NCBI GenBank assembly: GCA_041905595.1
Contig: JAYRKT010000003.1
Span: forward strand, 128,946-192,945
DNA length: 64,000 bases
Direction: 5' to 3'
From: Aliitabrizicola sp041905595
Lineage (GTDB): Bacteria > Pseudomonadota > Alphaproteobacteria > Rhodobacterales > Rhodobacteraceae
Made by a program: the position numbers and the translations under genes. The notes under the pieces are model-generated. The model saw only the letters and a list, made by a program, of their open reading frames with translations, was not told the DNA's origin and did not search any database. Of the stretch, positions 17,608 through 25,258 are shown piece by piece. How positions within the stretch are numbered: the first letter of the stretch is position 1; each line of letters opens with the position of its first letter.

Positions 17608-18789
17608 ATGGCAGACGCACTTTCCTGGGGCCAGATCCTCGCGCGGATGGCCGGGCAATTCCTGCCCGTCTGGATCGCGCTGGTCGTCCTTTTCGCCGTG
17701 TCGGTCGCCTTCAAGCGGCGGCTCGGCCTGTATGGCAAGCTCTTCGACAGCCCGATTGGCATGATCGGCTTCGGCATGGTGATGTTCTGGGTGTTCACCG
17801 CGATCTTCGCGCCGATGATCATGACCCATGATCCCCTGACGCAGGTGTCCGGCATGAAGAACGCCCTGCCCGGCATGCCGGTCAAGGGCGTCGAGGGCAC
17901 GTTCTACTTGCTCGGCGGCGACAACTTGGCCCGCGACGTCTTCAGCCGCATGGTGGCCGGCTCGACCATCGTGATCCAGATTGCACCGCTCGCCACCGCC
18001 TTCGCCTTCATGGTGGGCGTGACGCTCGGCCTGCCGGCGGGCTACTATGGCGGACGGCTGGACACGCTCTTGAGCTTTCTGGCCAACCTGATCCTCGCCT
18101 TTCCGGTCATCCTGCTCTTCTACCTGCTCGTGACACCGGAGATCGCACAGTCGGGCCTGCCGCAATACATGGGGATGGTGCTGTTCCTGTTCCCGCTGAT
18201 CTTCCTGGTCGTGCTGGTCAACTCGCGGCTCTATGTGAAACCGCAACTGCGAAACATGCTGATCGCGGGGATCGTGATCTTTGGCGGATGGATCTACCTG
18301 GCCCTGCTGTCCGAGCCGCAGACGAAGTTCGCCCCTCTGCCCGCTTCACTCGACTTCATCTCGGTCCCGTCCAACATCCTGATCGTTTTCGTCTCGGTCG
18401 TCTTCGTCAACGCGCCGACGGTGTTCCGGATCATCCGGGGGCTCGTGCTCGACATCAAGACGCGCGACTACGTGGCGGCGAGCCAGACCCGCGGCGAAGG
18501 TCCCTGGTACATCATGCTGTGGGAAATCCTTCCGAACGCCCGCGGGCCGCTGATCGTGGATTTCTGCCTCAGGATCGGCTATACGACGATCTTGCTTGGG
18601 ACGCTCGGCTTCTTCGGCCTTGGCCTGTCGTCGGAAAGCCCGGACTGGGGTTCGACCATCAACGCGGGGCGCAAGCTGCTTGCCGCCTTCCCCCATCCCG
18701 CAGTCGTTCCGGCACTTGCGCTGATGAGCCTTGTTCTTGGTCTCAACTTGCTGGCCGACGGCCTGCGCGAAGAAAGCCTGAAGGACTGA
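17608..18789 (+). CDS. ABC transporter permease, DppC/OppC type
   Basis: 393 residues, second membrane subunit. N-terminal helix LPVWIALVVLFAVSVAF, a second helix at FGMVMFWVFTAIFAPMIMTHDPL, then the DppC signature LLGGDNLARDVFSRMVAGS. The cytoplasmic coupling loop reads YVAASQTRGEGPWYIMLWEILPNARGPL. It is about 100 residues longer than classical DppC because of an extra segment (about 205-265) with one or two added helices. Ribosome site GAGGAAA before ATG 17608. The stop is followed by the hairpin-bearing 18808-18861 element. Confidence 0.9.
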   Translation: MADALSWGQILARMAGQFLPVWIALVVLFAVSVAFKRRLGLYGKLFDSPIGMIGFGMVMFWVFTAIFAPMIMTHDPLTQVSGMKNALPGMPVKGVEGTFYLLGGDNLARDVFSRMVAGSTIVIQIAPLATAFAFMVGVTLGLPAGYYGGRLDTLLSFLANLILAFPVILLFYLLVTPEIAQSGLPQYMGMVLFLFPLIFLVVLVNSRLYVKPQLRNMLIAGIVIFGGWIYLALLSEPQTKFAPLPASLDFISVPSNILIVFVSVVFVNAPTVFRIIRGLVLDIKTRDYVAASQTRGEGPWYIMLWEILPNARGPLIVDFCLRIGYTTILLGTLGFFGLGLSSESPDWGSTINAGRKLLAAFPHPAVVPALALMSLVLGLNLLADGLREESLKD

Positions 18790-18807
18790 TGTCGGTTTTT
18801 CTGGTCT

Positions 18808-18861
18808 TCTTCTGTTCTCAAATATCCCACGGGGGTCCGGGGGTGTGAAACCCCCGGTCCC
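18808..18861. repeat. Dispersed CTTCTGTTC element copy A with GC-rich hairpin
   Basis: The stretch CTTCTGTTCTCAAATATCCC (18809-18828) recurs in inverse orientation, with one mismatch, at 29354-29373. Here it is followed by a hairpin: CCGGGGGT (18837-18844) pairs with ACCCCCGG (18850-18857), and beyond a T/T mismatch GGG (18833-18835) pairs with CCC (18859-18861). It lies between the second permease and the ATPase gene. I infer a dispersed intergenic repeat that could attenuate or process the operon mRNA. Confidence 0.55.
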
Positions 18862-18884
18862 GCGCCAGCCAAGAGAGGCCCGCC

Positions 18885-20975
18885 ATGACCGCGAAAACCG
18901 ATTGGGATCCGAGCAAACCGATTCTCGAGATCGAGAACCTGTCGATCAGCTTCTTCACCCGCCTTCGGGAAATCCCGGCGGTGATGGATTTCTCCTGCAC
19001 GGTGATGCCGGGCGAGGCCATGGGCCTTGTCGGTGAATCCGGCTGCGGCAAGTCCACGGTGGCCCTGGCCGTCATGCGCGACCTCGGCAAGAACGGCCGG
19101 ATCGTCGGCGGCTCGATCAAGTTCAAGGGCCGCGACCTGACCACGATGTCGGACGAGGAGCTGCGCCACATCCGCGGCTCGGAAATCGCGATGATCTATC
19201 AGGAGCCGATGGCCAGCCTGAATCCAGCCATGAAGATTGGCGCACAGCTTGCCGAAGTGCCGATGATTCATGAAGGCATGGGCAAGGATGAGGCGTGGAA
19301 GCTCGCCCGCCAGATCGTCGCCGATGTACGCCTGCCCGACCCGGACCGGATCCTGCGGTCCTACCCGCACCAGCTGTCAGGCGGCCAGCAGCAGCGCATC
19401 GTCATCGCCATGGCGCTGATGTCGAAGCCCGCGCTCCTGATCCTGGACGAGCCCACGACTGCGCTCGACGTCACGGTCGAGGCCGGGATCGTCGATCTGG
19501 TCAAGGATCTGGGCCACAAATACGGCACCTCCATGCTGTTCATCAGTCACAACCTCGGGCTCGTGCTCGAGGTCTGTGACCGGCTCTGCGTCATGTATTC
19601 CGGCGAGGCGGTCGAGACGGGCTCGATCGAGCAGGTCTTCGACAAGATGCGCCATCCCTATACCCAGGCGCTGTTCCGCTCGATCCCGTTGCCCGGTGCC
19701 GACAAAAACTCGCGGCCTTTGGTGGCGATCCCGGGGAACTTCCCCCTGCCCCATGAACGTCCGCCGGGCTGCAACTTCGGGCCGCGCTGCTCCTACTTCG
19801 TCAAGGGGCGCTGCGATGCGCAGGACATTCCGATGGACGAAGTTCCCGGCAGCGACCGTCACGCCACCCGCTGCCTGCGCTGGCAGGAGATCGACTGGGC
19901 TGCCCCCCCGCAGGTCGCCGCAAAGACCGAAAAGACCAAGATTGGCGATGTCGTTCTGAAGATGGATGACCTGAGGAAGTACTACGAGGTTTCCTCCGGC
20001 CTGTTCGGCGGCGGTGCGAAGAAGGTGGTCAAGGCCAACGAGACGCTCAGTTTCGAGGCGCACGAGGGCGAGACGCTCGCCATCGTCGGTGAGTCGGGCT
20101 GCGGCAAGTCGACCTTCGCCAAGGTGCTGATGGGGCTTGAGACCGCAACGGCCGGCTCGATCATGCTTTTCGACGAGAACGTCCAGTCCACCCCGATCCA
20201 GAAGCGCGCCTCCGACACGGTGTCGAAGGTTCAGATGGTGTTCCAGAACCCCTTCGACACCTTGAACCCGTCAATGACCGTCGGCCGTCAGATTATCCGC
20301 GCGCTGGAAATCTTCGGCGAGGGCAAGTCGGACGAGGAACGCCGCAACCGGATGCTTGAGCTGCTCGACCTCGTGAAGCTTCCCCGCGCCTTCGCTGAGC
20401 GGATGCCGCGCCAGCTCTCGGGCGGGCAGAAGCAGCGCGTGGGCATCGCGCGCGCGTTCGCCGGCGGGGCCAAGATCGTGGTCGCGGATGAACCCGTCTC
20501 GGCGCTCGATGTGTCGGTGCAGGCGGCGGTGACGGACCTGCTGATGGAGATCCAGCGCAAGAACAAGACGACGCTTCTCTTCATCAGCCACGACCTGTCG
20601 ATTGTCCGGTATCTGTCGGACCGGGTGATGGTGATGTATCTCGGCCATGTGGTGGAACTGGGTTCGACCGATCAGGTCTTCAGCCCGCCCTACCATCCCT
20701 ATACCGAGGCGCTGCTGTCCGCCGTTCCGATCGCCGACACCCATGTGACCAAGCAGCGGATCGTGCTGGAAGGCGACATCCCCTCGGCTATGAACCCGCC
20801 GCCGGGCTGCCCGTTCCAGACGCGGTGCCGTTGGAAATCCCAGGTGCCGGGTGGGCTTTGCGAACGCGAGATGCCGCCGCTGAAGACGCTGGCGCCGGGG
20901 CACCAGATCAAGTGTCACCTGTCGGACGATATCCTGAACAGGATGGAGCCGGTCATCAAGATCGCGGCGGAGTGA
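18885..20975 (+). CDS. Fused double ATP-binding subunit of the oligopeptide-type ABC importer (DppD-DppF fusion)
   Basis: 696 residues with two complete nucleotide-binding domains. Domain 1: Walker A GESGCGKS at 50-57, signature LSGGQQQRI, Walker B LLILDEPTTALD. Domain 2: Walker A GESGCGKS near 402, signature LSGGQKQRVGIARA near 510, Walker B VVADEPVSALD. Each half ends with the oligopeptide/dipeptide C-terminal Cys-containing module (PPGCNFGPRCSY; PPGCPFQTRCRW). One frame, so the fusion is genuine and replaces separate D and F subunits. With the two permeases it completes the importer. Confidence 0.93.
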   Translation: MTAKTDWDPSKPILEIENLSISFFTRLREIPAVMDFSCTVMPGEAMGLVGESGCGKSTVALAVMRDLGKNGRIVGGSIKFKGRDLTTMSDEELRHIRGSEIAMIYQEPMASLNPAMKIGAQLAEVPMIHEGMGKDEAWKLARQIVADVRLPDPDRILRSYPHQLSGGQQQRIVIAMALMSKPALLILDEPTTALDVTVEAGIVDLVKDLGHKYGTSMLFISHNLGLVLEVCDRLCVMYSGEAVETGSIEQVFDKMRHPYTQALFRSIPLPGADKNSRPLVAIPGNFPLPHERPPGCNFGPRCSYFVKGRCDAQDIPMDEVPGSDRHATRCLRWQEIDWAAPPQVAAKTEKTKIGDVVLKMDDLRKYYEVSSGLFGGGAKKVVKANETLSFEAHEGETLAIVGESGCGKSTFAKVLMGLETATAGSIMLFDENVQSTPIQKRASDTVSKVQMVFQNPFDTLNPSMTVGRQIIRALEIFGEGKSDEERRNRMLELLDLVKLPRAFAERMPRQLSGGQKQRVGIARAFAGGAKIVVADEPVSALDVSVQAAVTDLLMEIQRKNKTTLLFISHDLSIVRYLSDRVMVMYLGHVVELGSTDQVFSPPYHPYTEALLSAVPIADTHVTKQRIVLEGDIPSAMNPPPGCPFQTRCRWKSQVPGGLCEREMPPLKTLAPGHQIKCHLSDDILNRMEPVIKIAAE

Positions 20976-21006
20976 CGCCGCGATCCCCCGGGGCCGTCCG
21001 GCCCAT

Positions 21007-21648
21007 TCAGCCCTGATCGAGGATGACCGCGACGTAGTCCTGGGTTTCCTCGAACTCCGGTACGCCGTTCGCTGAATCCACCGCTTCCGGCCCGGCATTG
21101 TAGGCCGCCAGCGCCAGCTTCCAGCTGCCGAAGCGGTCATACATCTTGCGCAGGTATTTCGCCCCGCCTTCGAGGTTCTGCTTGGGATCGTTGATATCGA
21201 CGCCCATCAGGTCGGCCGTGCCCGGCATCAGTTGCGCCAGACCCGTCGCGCCCTTGGTCGAGACTGCCAGCACATTCCAGCCGGATTCCTGCTGGACAAG
21301 GCGCAGGAACAGGTCCTCTGGCACGCCATGCTTGCGCGCCGCGGCCTTCGCAACCTCGAGATACTCGCCCTTGTAGTTGCCGCGGTAGCGCAGGAAGGAC
21401 AGGTCCATGTCCCTGCCGCTGTCGGCGCCGGGACTCAGGCGCGCGGAATTGTCGTATTGCGAGGCGAGCCGCGTATCCAGAAGTTCCGACTGCTGGGCAA
21501 ACAGGGCGGCGCGGCTTTTCGTTCCGCCCTTCGCGAACTTGATCCCGTCTGCAAGTGCCTGACCTGCGCCAAGCGCGACAGCCAAACCCGCACCGGCACA
21601 AAGCACCAGCGTCCCGATCCGCAACTTTCGAGCGATCCCTTGCCGCAT
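21007..21648 (-). CDS. Lytic transglycosylase, SLT domain, secreted
   Basis: 213 residues from ATG 21648 (a GTG at 21666 is also in frame). N-terminal signal peptide LRIGTLVLCAGAGLAVALGAGQALADG, then a linker, and from about residue 85 a soluble lytic transglycosylase domain: HGVPEDLFLRLVQQESGWN with the catalytic Glu, STKGATGLAQLMPGTA, and LALAAYNAGPEAVD. It cleaves the MurNAc-GlcNAc bond of peptidoglycan to 1,6-anhydro ends in the periplasm. It lies downstream of, and in the same direction as, the LuxR/b561/PepSY genes, with 102 bp separating them. Confidence 0.9.
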   Translation of the reverse strand: MRQGIARKLRIGTLVLCAGAGLAVALGAGQALADGIKFAKGGTKSRAALFAQQSELLDTRLASQYDNSARLSPGADSGRDMDLSFLRYRGNYKGEYLEVAKAAARKHGVPEDLFLRLVQQESGWNVLAVSTKGATGLAQLMPGTADLMGVDINDPKQNLEGGAKYLRKMYDRFGSWKLALAAYNAGPEAVDSANGVPEFEETQDYVAVILDQG

Positions 21649-21750
21649 CCCAAAAAGTCCCGCCACCCGGCCCCCGATCCATGCGGGCTGGCCGTTATTT
21701 TTGCGGCACTATACCGAAAAAAAGCCGCTCCGCCAGAGGCATGGCGGATG

Positions 21751-22362
21751 CTATTCCGCCGCTTCGGCAGAAGACCGCCCGTTGGCCCGCGCGCGACCGC
21801 CTTTTTCGAGCGAGACAAGCGGACTTCCCAGCAGGTCCTCGATCAGAAGGCTGGTCAGTTGCCCGCGCCCCGAGGTCCCCGACTTGCGGTAGATTGCGTT
21901 CAGATGGGATTTCACTGTGGCTTCCGCCGACCCGCGCAATTCGGCGATCTCGGCGATGGAATAGCCCTTGATGGTGAAGGTGGCGATATCCTGCTCCGAG
22001 GCAGTCAGGCCCCAGCTTCGATAGTACCCTTCCATCACGTCGCCTAGCGCACCCTGCGCGACGTTCAGGCTCTCCTCGATCTGCGACTGTCGGTGGAGAA
22101 GTTTCAGCAGGTTCCGCGACAGCATGACGATCCCTGCCGTCAGGCCGAGCGTTGCCAGAAGCTCGGGCAGCACATGCGCATCGTGCAGCGAGGACCAGCC
22201 GATCTCTTCCATGTCGCCAAAGACATCGGTCAGGAAGAAGACCGTGCAGAAGATCTGGAACAGGATCAGCCCCAGCAGCGTGAGGCTTTCCCGGTTGCGC
22301 AGGATCACGTTCTGATCGCTTCTTGGGCCGGCCGCCTTGGGCCGCAGGAATCTCAAGGTCAC
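21751..22362 (-). CDS. Membrane-anchored LuxR-type transcriptional regulator
   Basis: 203 residues. Two predicted transmembrane helices (about 27-46 and 67-82) flank a short periplasmic loop containing MEEIGWSSLHDAH. A helical linker (about 85-112) leads to a LuxR/GerE DNA-binding domain (about 119-175): LTASEQDIATFTIKGYSIAEIAELRGSAEATVKSHLNAIYRK is split across recognisable scaffold and recognition helices. GTG start at 22362 with AGGA about 8 bases upstream; the start lies 13 bp after the cytochrome b561 stop, so they are cotranscribed. There is no receiver or autoinducer domain, which suggests direct membrane or redox sensing; the signal is unknown. Confidence 0.8.
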   Translation of the reverse strand: MTLRFLRPKAAGPRSDQNVILRNRESLTLLGLILFQIFCTVFFLTDVFGDMEEIGWSSLHDAHVLPELLATLGLTAGIVMLSRNLLKLLHRQSQIEESLNVAQGALGDVMEGYYRSWGLTASEQDIATFTIKGYSIAEIAELRGSAEATVKSHLNAIYRKSGTSGRGQLTSLLIEDLLGSPLVSLEKGGRARANGRSSAEAAE

Positions 22363-22375
22363 GAATGCTGTCCTG

Positions 22376-22915
22376 TCACTCGCCGGGGGATTGATCCGGC
22401 AAGGTCTTGTAGCCCGTCAGCATCGAGCGGGGAAGGTTCACCCCGAGACGTCGCGACTCCGTGAACACGGCCACGATATGTAGCACGACCGAGATCTCGG
22501 CCCAGGTGACCAGGGCTTCATGCACTTCCTTGACCCAGTCGATACCGAACCAGGCGACGGTGGTCTGCATGTAGCCGGTCACACCAATGGCGATCAGCGT
22601 AAGCAGCAGGTTGTAAATCATCAGCGCGCCAAGAGGCGAATGGCCAAGATGGGCATTCCGGCGGCCCGCCACCATCTCGCGCATCTGATCCATCGCGGCG
22701 CCGGCATCGGGCGGGAAATCGCTGAAGCGGGCATGGCGCGGACCAACGAGGCCCCAGACCAGCCGCAGCACGACAAGCCCCAGCACGGCGAGCCCGATGT
22801 TGTGATGCAGGCTTTTCTCGGGGTTGGTGAAAAGCGCGTTTGCCGCAAAGCCCGCGACGACGGACCAGTGGAAGACACGCACGAAAGGGTCCCAGACCCT
22901 GACCTTGCTTGGCAT
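22376..22915 (-). CDS. Cytochrome b561-family membrane protein
   Basis: 179 residues starting VRVWDPFVRVFHWSVV, the typical N-term of the bacterial di-heme cytochrome b561 (Ni/Fe-hydrogenase b-type) family. Four helices are predicted; candidate haem ligands are His16, His37/38, His132 and His146. It would carry electrons between the quinone pool and a periplasmic partner. It lies between the PepSY gene (71 bp upstream) and the LuxR regulator (13 bp downstream), all on the minus strand. The electron partner is not obvious in the window. Confidence 0.88.
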   Translation of the reverse strand: MPSKVRVWDPFVRVFHWSVVAGFAANALFTNPEKSLHHNIGLAVLGLVVLRLVWGLVGPRHARFSDFPPDAGAAMDQMREMVAGRRNAHLGHSPLGALMIYNLLLTLIAIGVTGYMQTTVAWFGIDWVKEVHEALVTWAEISVVLHIVAVFTESRRLGVNLPRSMLTGYKTLPDQSPGE

Positions 22916-22986
22916 CGGAAATCTCCTTGGAAGCGGATTTCAGGGCGCGCACCGGGGACAGGGGCGCGCGCCCTTCGACAAGACCG

Positions 22987-23244
22987 TCAGTCGCCGGTCT
23001 TCACGATGTTGAACTGATCATCGAGATAGAGCTCGTAGGTCTCGCCGTCCTTCACGGCATAGACCTCGATCTGGCCGTCCTCGGTCGTGACCTTGCGCAC
23101 CTCATATCCCTGCGCGGTCATCGCGGCGGTCACCTTTTCCTGCGTCGCGGCATCGAGGCTGCCTTCGCTTTCCGCATGGGCCATCGGGGCGGCGAGGGTC
23201 AAGGCCAGGGCGATCACGGCGCCGAAACGGGTGGACTTGGTCAT
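22987..23244 (-). CDS. Small periplasmic PepSY-domain protein
   Basis: 85 residues: signal peptide (1 to about 24, ending APMAHAE) followed by a single PepSY-like domain (about 30-85) with the pattern VTAAMTAQGYEVRKVTTEDG, then YELYLDDQFNIVKTGD. Stand-alone PepSY proteins often accompany cytochrome b561 and metal or redox genes, and the same pairing is seen here. It is the first gene of the three-gene operon and diverges from ssb; the 226-bp gap between their starts must hold both promoters. Confidence 0.85.
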   Translation of the reverse strand: MTKSTRFGAVIALALTLAAPMAHAESEGSLDAATQEKVTAAMTAQGYEVRKVTTEDGQIEVYAVKDGETYELYLDDQFNIVKTGD

Positions 23245-23470
23245 GTCGTGTTCCTTCAGTCAGGTTTCGCCGGGTTGCGGGATGCCCCCGGACTGCGGTC
23301 GACATGAGCCATGCGGCAGTGCAGCGATATCGCCCGGAAGGCCTATTCCGCCGTTCTGCAACCCCGGTTGCAGGGGGACCGGCGGTTGCGCGCCGGGGGG
23401 CGCAGGGATATACCGGCCGTTAACCAAGCCGGGCCACAGTCCGGGCAGCAGCAACAGGACGGAGGCATCC

Positions 23471-23986
23471 ATGGCGGGTTCGGTCAACAAGGTCATTCTC
23501 ATCGGCAACCTCGGTCGCGACCCGGAAGTGCGGACCTTTGCCAATGGCGGCAAGGTGGTGAACCTGCGGATCGCCACCTCTGAAACCTGGCGGGACAAGC
23601 AATCCGGCGAGCGCAAGGAGCGCACCGAATGGCATTCCGTCGCGATCTTCAATGAGCCGCTGGCCAAGATCGCCGAGCAATATCTGCGCAAGGGGTCGAC
23701 CGTCTATGTCGAGGGCCAGCTGGAGACCCGCAAATGGCAGGACCAGTCCGGCGCGGACCGCTACTCGACCGAGGTCGTCCTGCGGCCGTTCACCGGCAAC
23801 CTGACCCTGCTTGGCGGTCGGGACAGCGGTGGCGGCGGCGGTGCCGGCTTTGACGATCGCAGCGCCGGCTATGGCGACGATCGTGGCTACCCGGAAGAGC
23901 GCAGCGGCGGTTCGGGCTTTGGCGGCGGGCGCAGCGGCGGCGGCTCGCCGAGCCGCAGCGATCTCGACGACGAGATCCCGTTCTGA
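23471..23986 (+). CDS. ssb: Single-stranded DNA-binding protein Ssb
   Basis: 171 residues. OB fold in residues 1-110: VNKVILIGNLGRDPEVRTF, then the WRDKQSGERKERTEWHSVAIF block and YVEGQLETRKWQDQSG. A Gly-rich disordered linker (about 115-160) leads to the acidic tail DDEIPF that recruits repair and replication partners. ATG at 23471 with GGAGGC upstream; the frame is open further upstream to 23087 but that part overlaps PepSY in antisense. Single promoter expected in the PepSY-ssb gap. Confidence 0.95.
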   Translation: MAGSVNKVILIGNLGRDPEVRTFANGGKVVNLRIATSETWRDKQSGERKERTEWHSVAIFNEPLAKIAEQYLRKGSTVYVEGQLETRKWQDQSGADRYSTEVVLRPFTGNLTLLGGRDSGGGGGAGFDDRSAGYGDDRGYPEERSGGSGFGGGRSGGGSPSRSDLDDEIPF

Positions 23987-24048
23987 TGCCGGCCGGACAT
24001 GTCCGGCGCCCCTGACTTTCCACCTGCCCTTCCATTGGAGAGCCCCGG

Positions 24049-24675
24049 ATGATCGACAGCCTTATGGCGGCCTTCGCCGGGGTCATCACCAGCATCATTT
24101 CGGCGATGGGCTATGCGGGGATCGCGCTCCTGATGGCGATCGAGAGCGCCTGTATCCCGTTGCCGTCCGAGATCATCATGCCGTTTTCGGGGTATCTGGT
24201 GTATACAGGGCGGTTCGACCTGTGGATGGTGGCGCTGGCCGGGGCAATCGGCTGCAACATCGGATCGACCGCGGCCTATCTGATCGGCGCCTCGGGCGGG
24301 CGTCCGGCCATCGAACGGTGGGGCCGCTACATCTGGCTCGACAGCAAGTCGGTGGACCGCGCCGAGCACTATTTCCAGACCTATGGCAGCCTCACGGTCT
24401 TTGTCGCCCGGCTTCTGCCGGTCGTGCGCACCTTCATCTCGCTGCCGGCCGGAATTGCGCGGATGCCCTTCGTGAAGTTCCAGATCTACACCTTCCTCGG
24501 GTCGCTACCCTGGTGCTTCGCATTGGCCTGGATCGGCATGCGGCTGGGCGAATCCTGGGATTCCAGCCCTACCCTGCGCGCGGTCATGCATATCCTTGAT
24601 GCGGTGGTGGTTCTGGCGCTTGCGATCGCGGCTGTCTGGTACGTTCACCGCCAGATCCGCGAGCGTATCCGCTAA
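24049..24675 (+). CDS. DedA-family membrane protein
   Basis: 208 residues with four to five helices and the DedA/SNARE-associated pattern: AIESACIPLPSEIIMPFSGYL, GCNIGSTAAYLIGASGGRP, and FVARLLPVVRTFISLPAGIARM with the conserved Arg. DedA proteins act in the inner membrane as undecaprenyl-phosphate or phospholipid translocases and in envelope homeostasis. GGAGAG 6-11 bases before ATG 24049. It follows ssb by 62 bp, in which a 16-base perfect palindrome (23992-24007, GCCGGACATGTCCGGC) may partially terminate ssb transcription. Confidence 0.88.
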   Translation: MIDSLMAAFAGVITSIISAMGYAGIALLMAIESACIPLPSEIIMPFSGYLVYTGRFDLWMVALAGAIGCNIGSTAAYLIGASGGRPAIERWGRYIWLDSKSVDRAEHYFQTYGSLTVFVARLLPVVRTFISLPAGIARMPFVKFQIYTFLGSLPWCFALAWIGMRLGESWDSSPTLRAVMHILDAVVVLALAIAAVWYVHRQIRERIR

Positions 24676-24701
24676 GGCTTGCCTCCGGGTCGCCGGTACA
24701 G

Positions 24702-25226
24702 TCAGGCCCCGGTCGGAAAGATCCGGTCGCGATGTTCGGCCAGATAGATCCGCAGCCAGGGTGTGAAGCGCTCGGGCGTCTCGGCGATTTCCCGGTCGAG
24801 GCTTTCGAGGTCGATCCAGCGCGTATCCTGAACCTCTTCCGGAACCGGCAGAACCTGCAGATCAGCGCCGGCTTCGGCGAGCAGGATGTCGACCACCTCG
24901 TGCTCGGTCAGGCCGCCGCCGACATCGGCGCGATATTCGACCGTTTCCGACAGGGTCGGAACCAGCCCCTCGATGCCCAGTTCCTCGCGCAGGCGCCGCG
25001 TCGCGCAATCGACGGCCGACTCGCCCCAATGCGGATGGGTGCAGCAGGTGTTCGTCCAAAGGCCCGGAGTGTGATACTTGGTCTCGGCGCGGCGCTGCAG
25101 CAGGATCTTCCCCTCACGCGTCACGAAGACCGAAATCGCCGGGTGGCGCAGACCGCGGCGATGCACCTCGAGCTTGTCGACGGGCGTCAACTCATCTCCG
25201 ACCCAGGCTGGGATCAGGTCGGTCAT
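24702..25226 (-). CDS. idi: Isopentenyl-diphosphate delta-isomerase, type 1
   Basis: 174-residue Nudix-fold isomerase interconverting IPP and DMAPP. Key blocks: YHTPGLWTNTCCTHPHWGES with the catalytic Cys, the Nudix-like RRLREELGIEG, and EHEVVDIL with the catalytic Glu. ATG 25226 (MTDLIPAWVGDELTPV) gives a length close to the 176 residues of the Rhodobacter capsulatus photosynthesis-cluster Idi; a GTG at 25262 would add 12 residues and overlap the upstream stop. It follows an ORF428/PucC-like gene but no bchP is present. Role: precursor supply for quinones, carotenoids and any bacteriochlorophyll. Confidence 0.93.
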   Translation of the reverse strand: MTDLIPAWVGDELTPVDKLEVHRRGLRHPAISVFVTREGKILLQRRAETKYHTPGLWTNTCCTHPHWGESAVDCATRRLREELGIEGLVPTLSETVEYRADVGGGLTEHEVVDILLAEAGADLQVLPVPEEVQDTRWIDLESLDREIAETPERFTPWLRIYLAEHRDRIFPTGA

Positions 25227-25258
25227 GCCTTGTGGGCGGGGCTGTTTGCTGAAAGCCG

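Noticed and set aside
18885..20975. Double ATPase as an assembly or frameshift artefact joining two genes
   Set aside because: One continuous frame with complete motifs in both halves and a sensible linker; fused DppD-DppF-type subunits are known.
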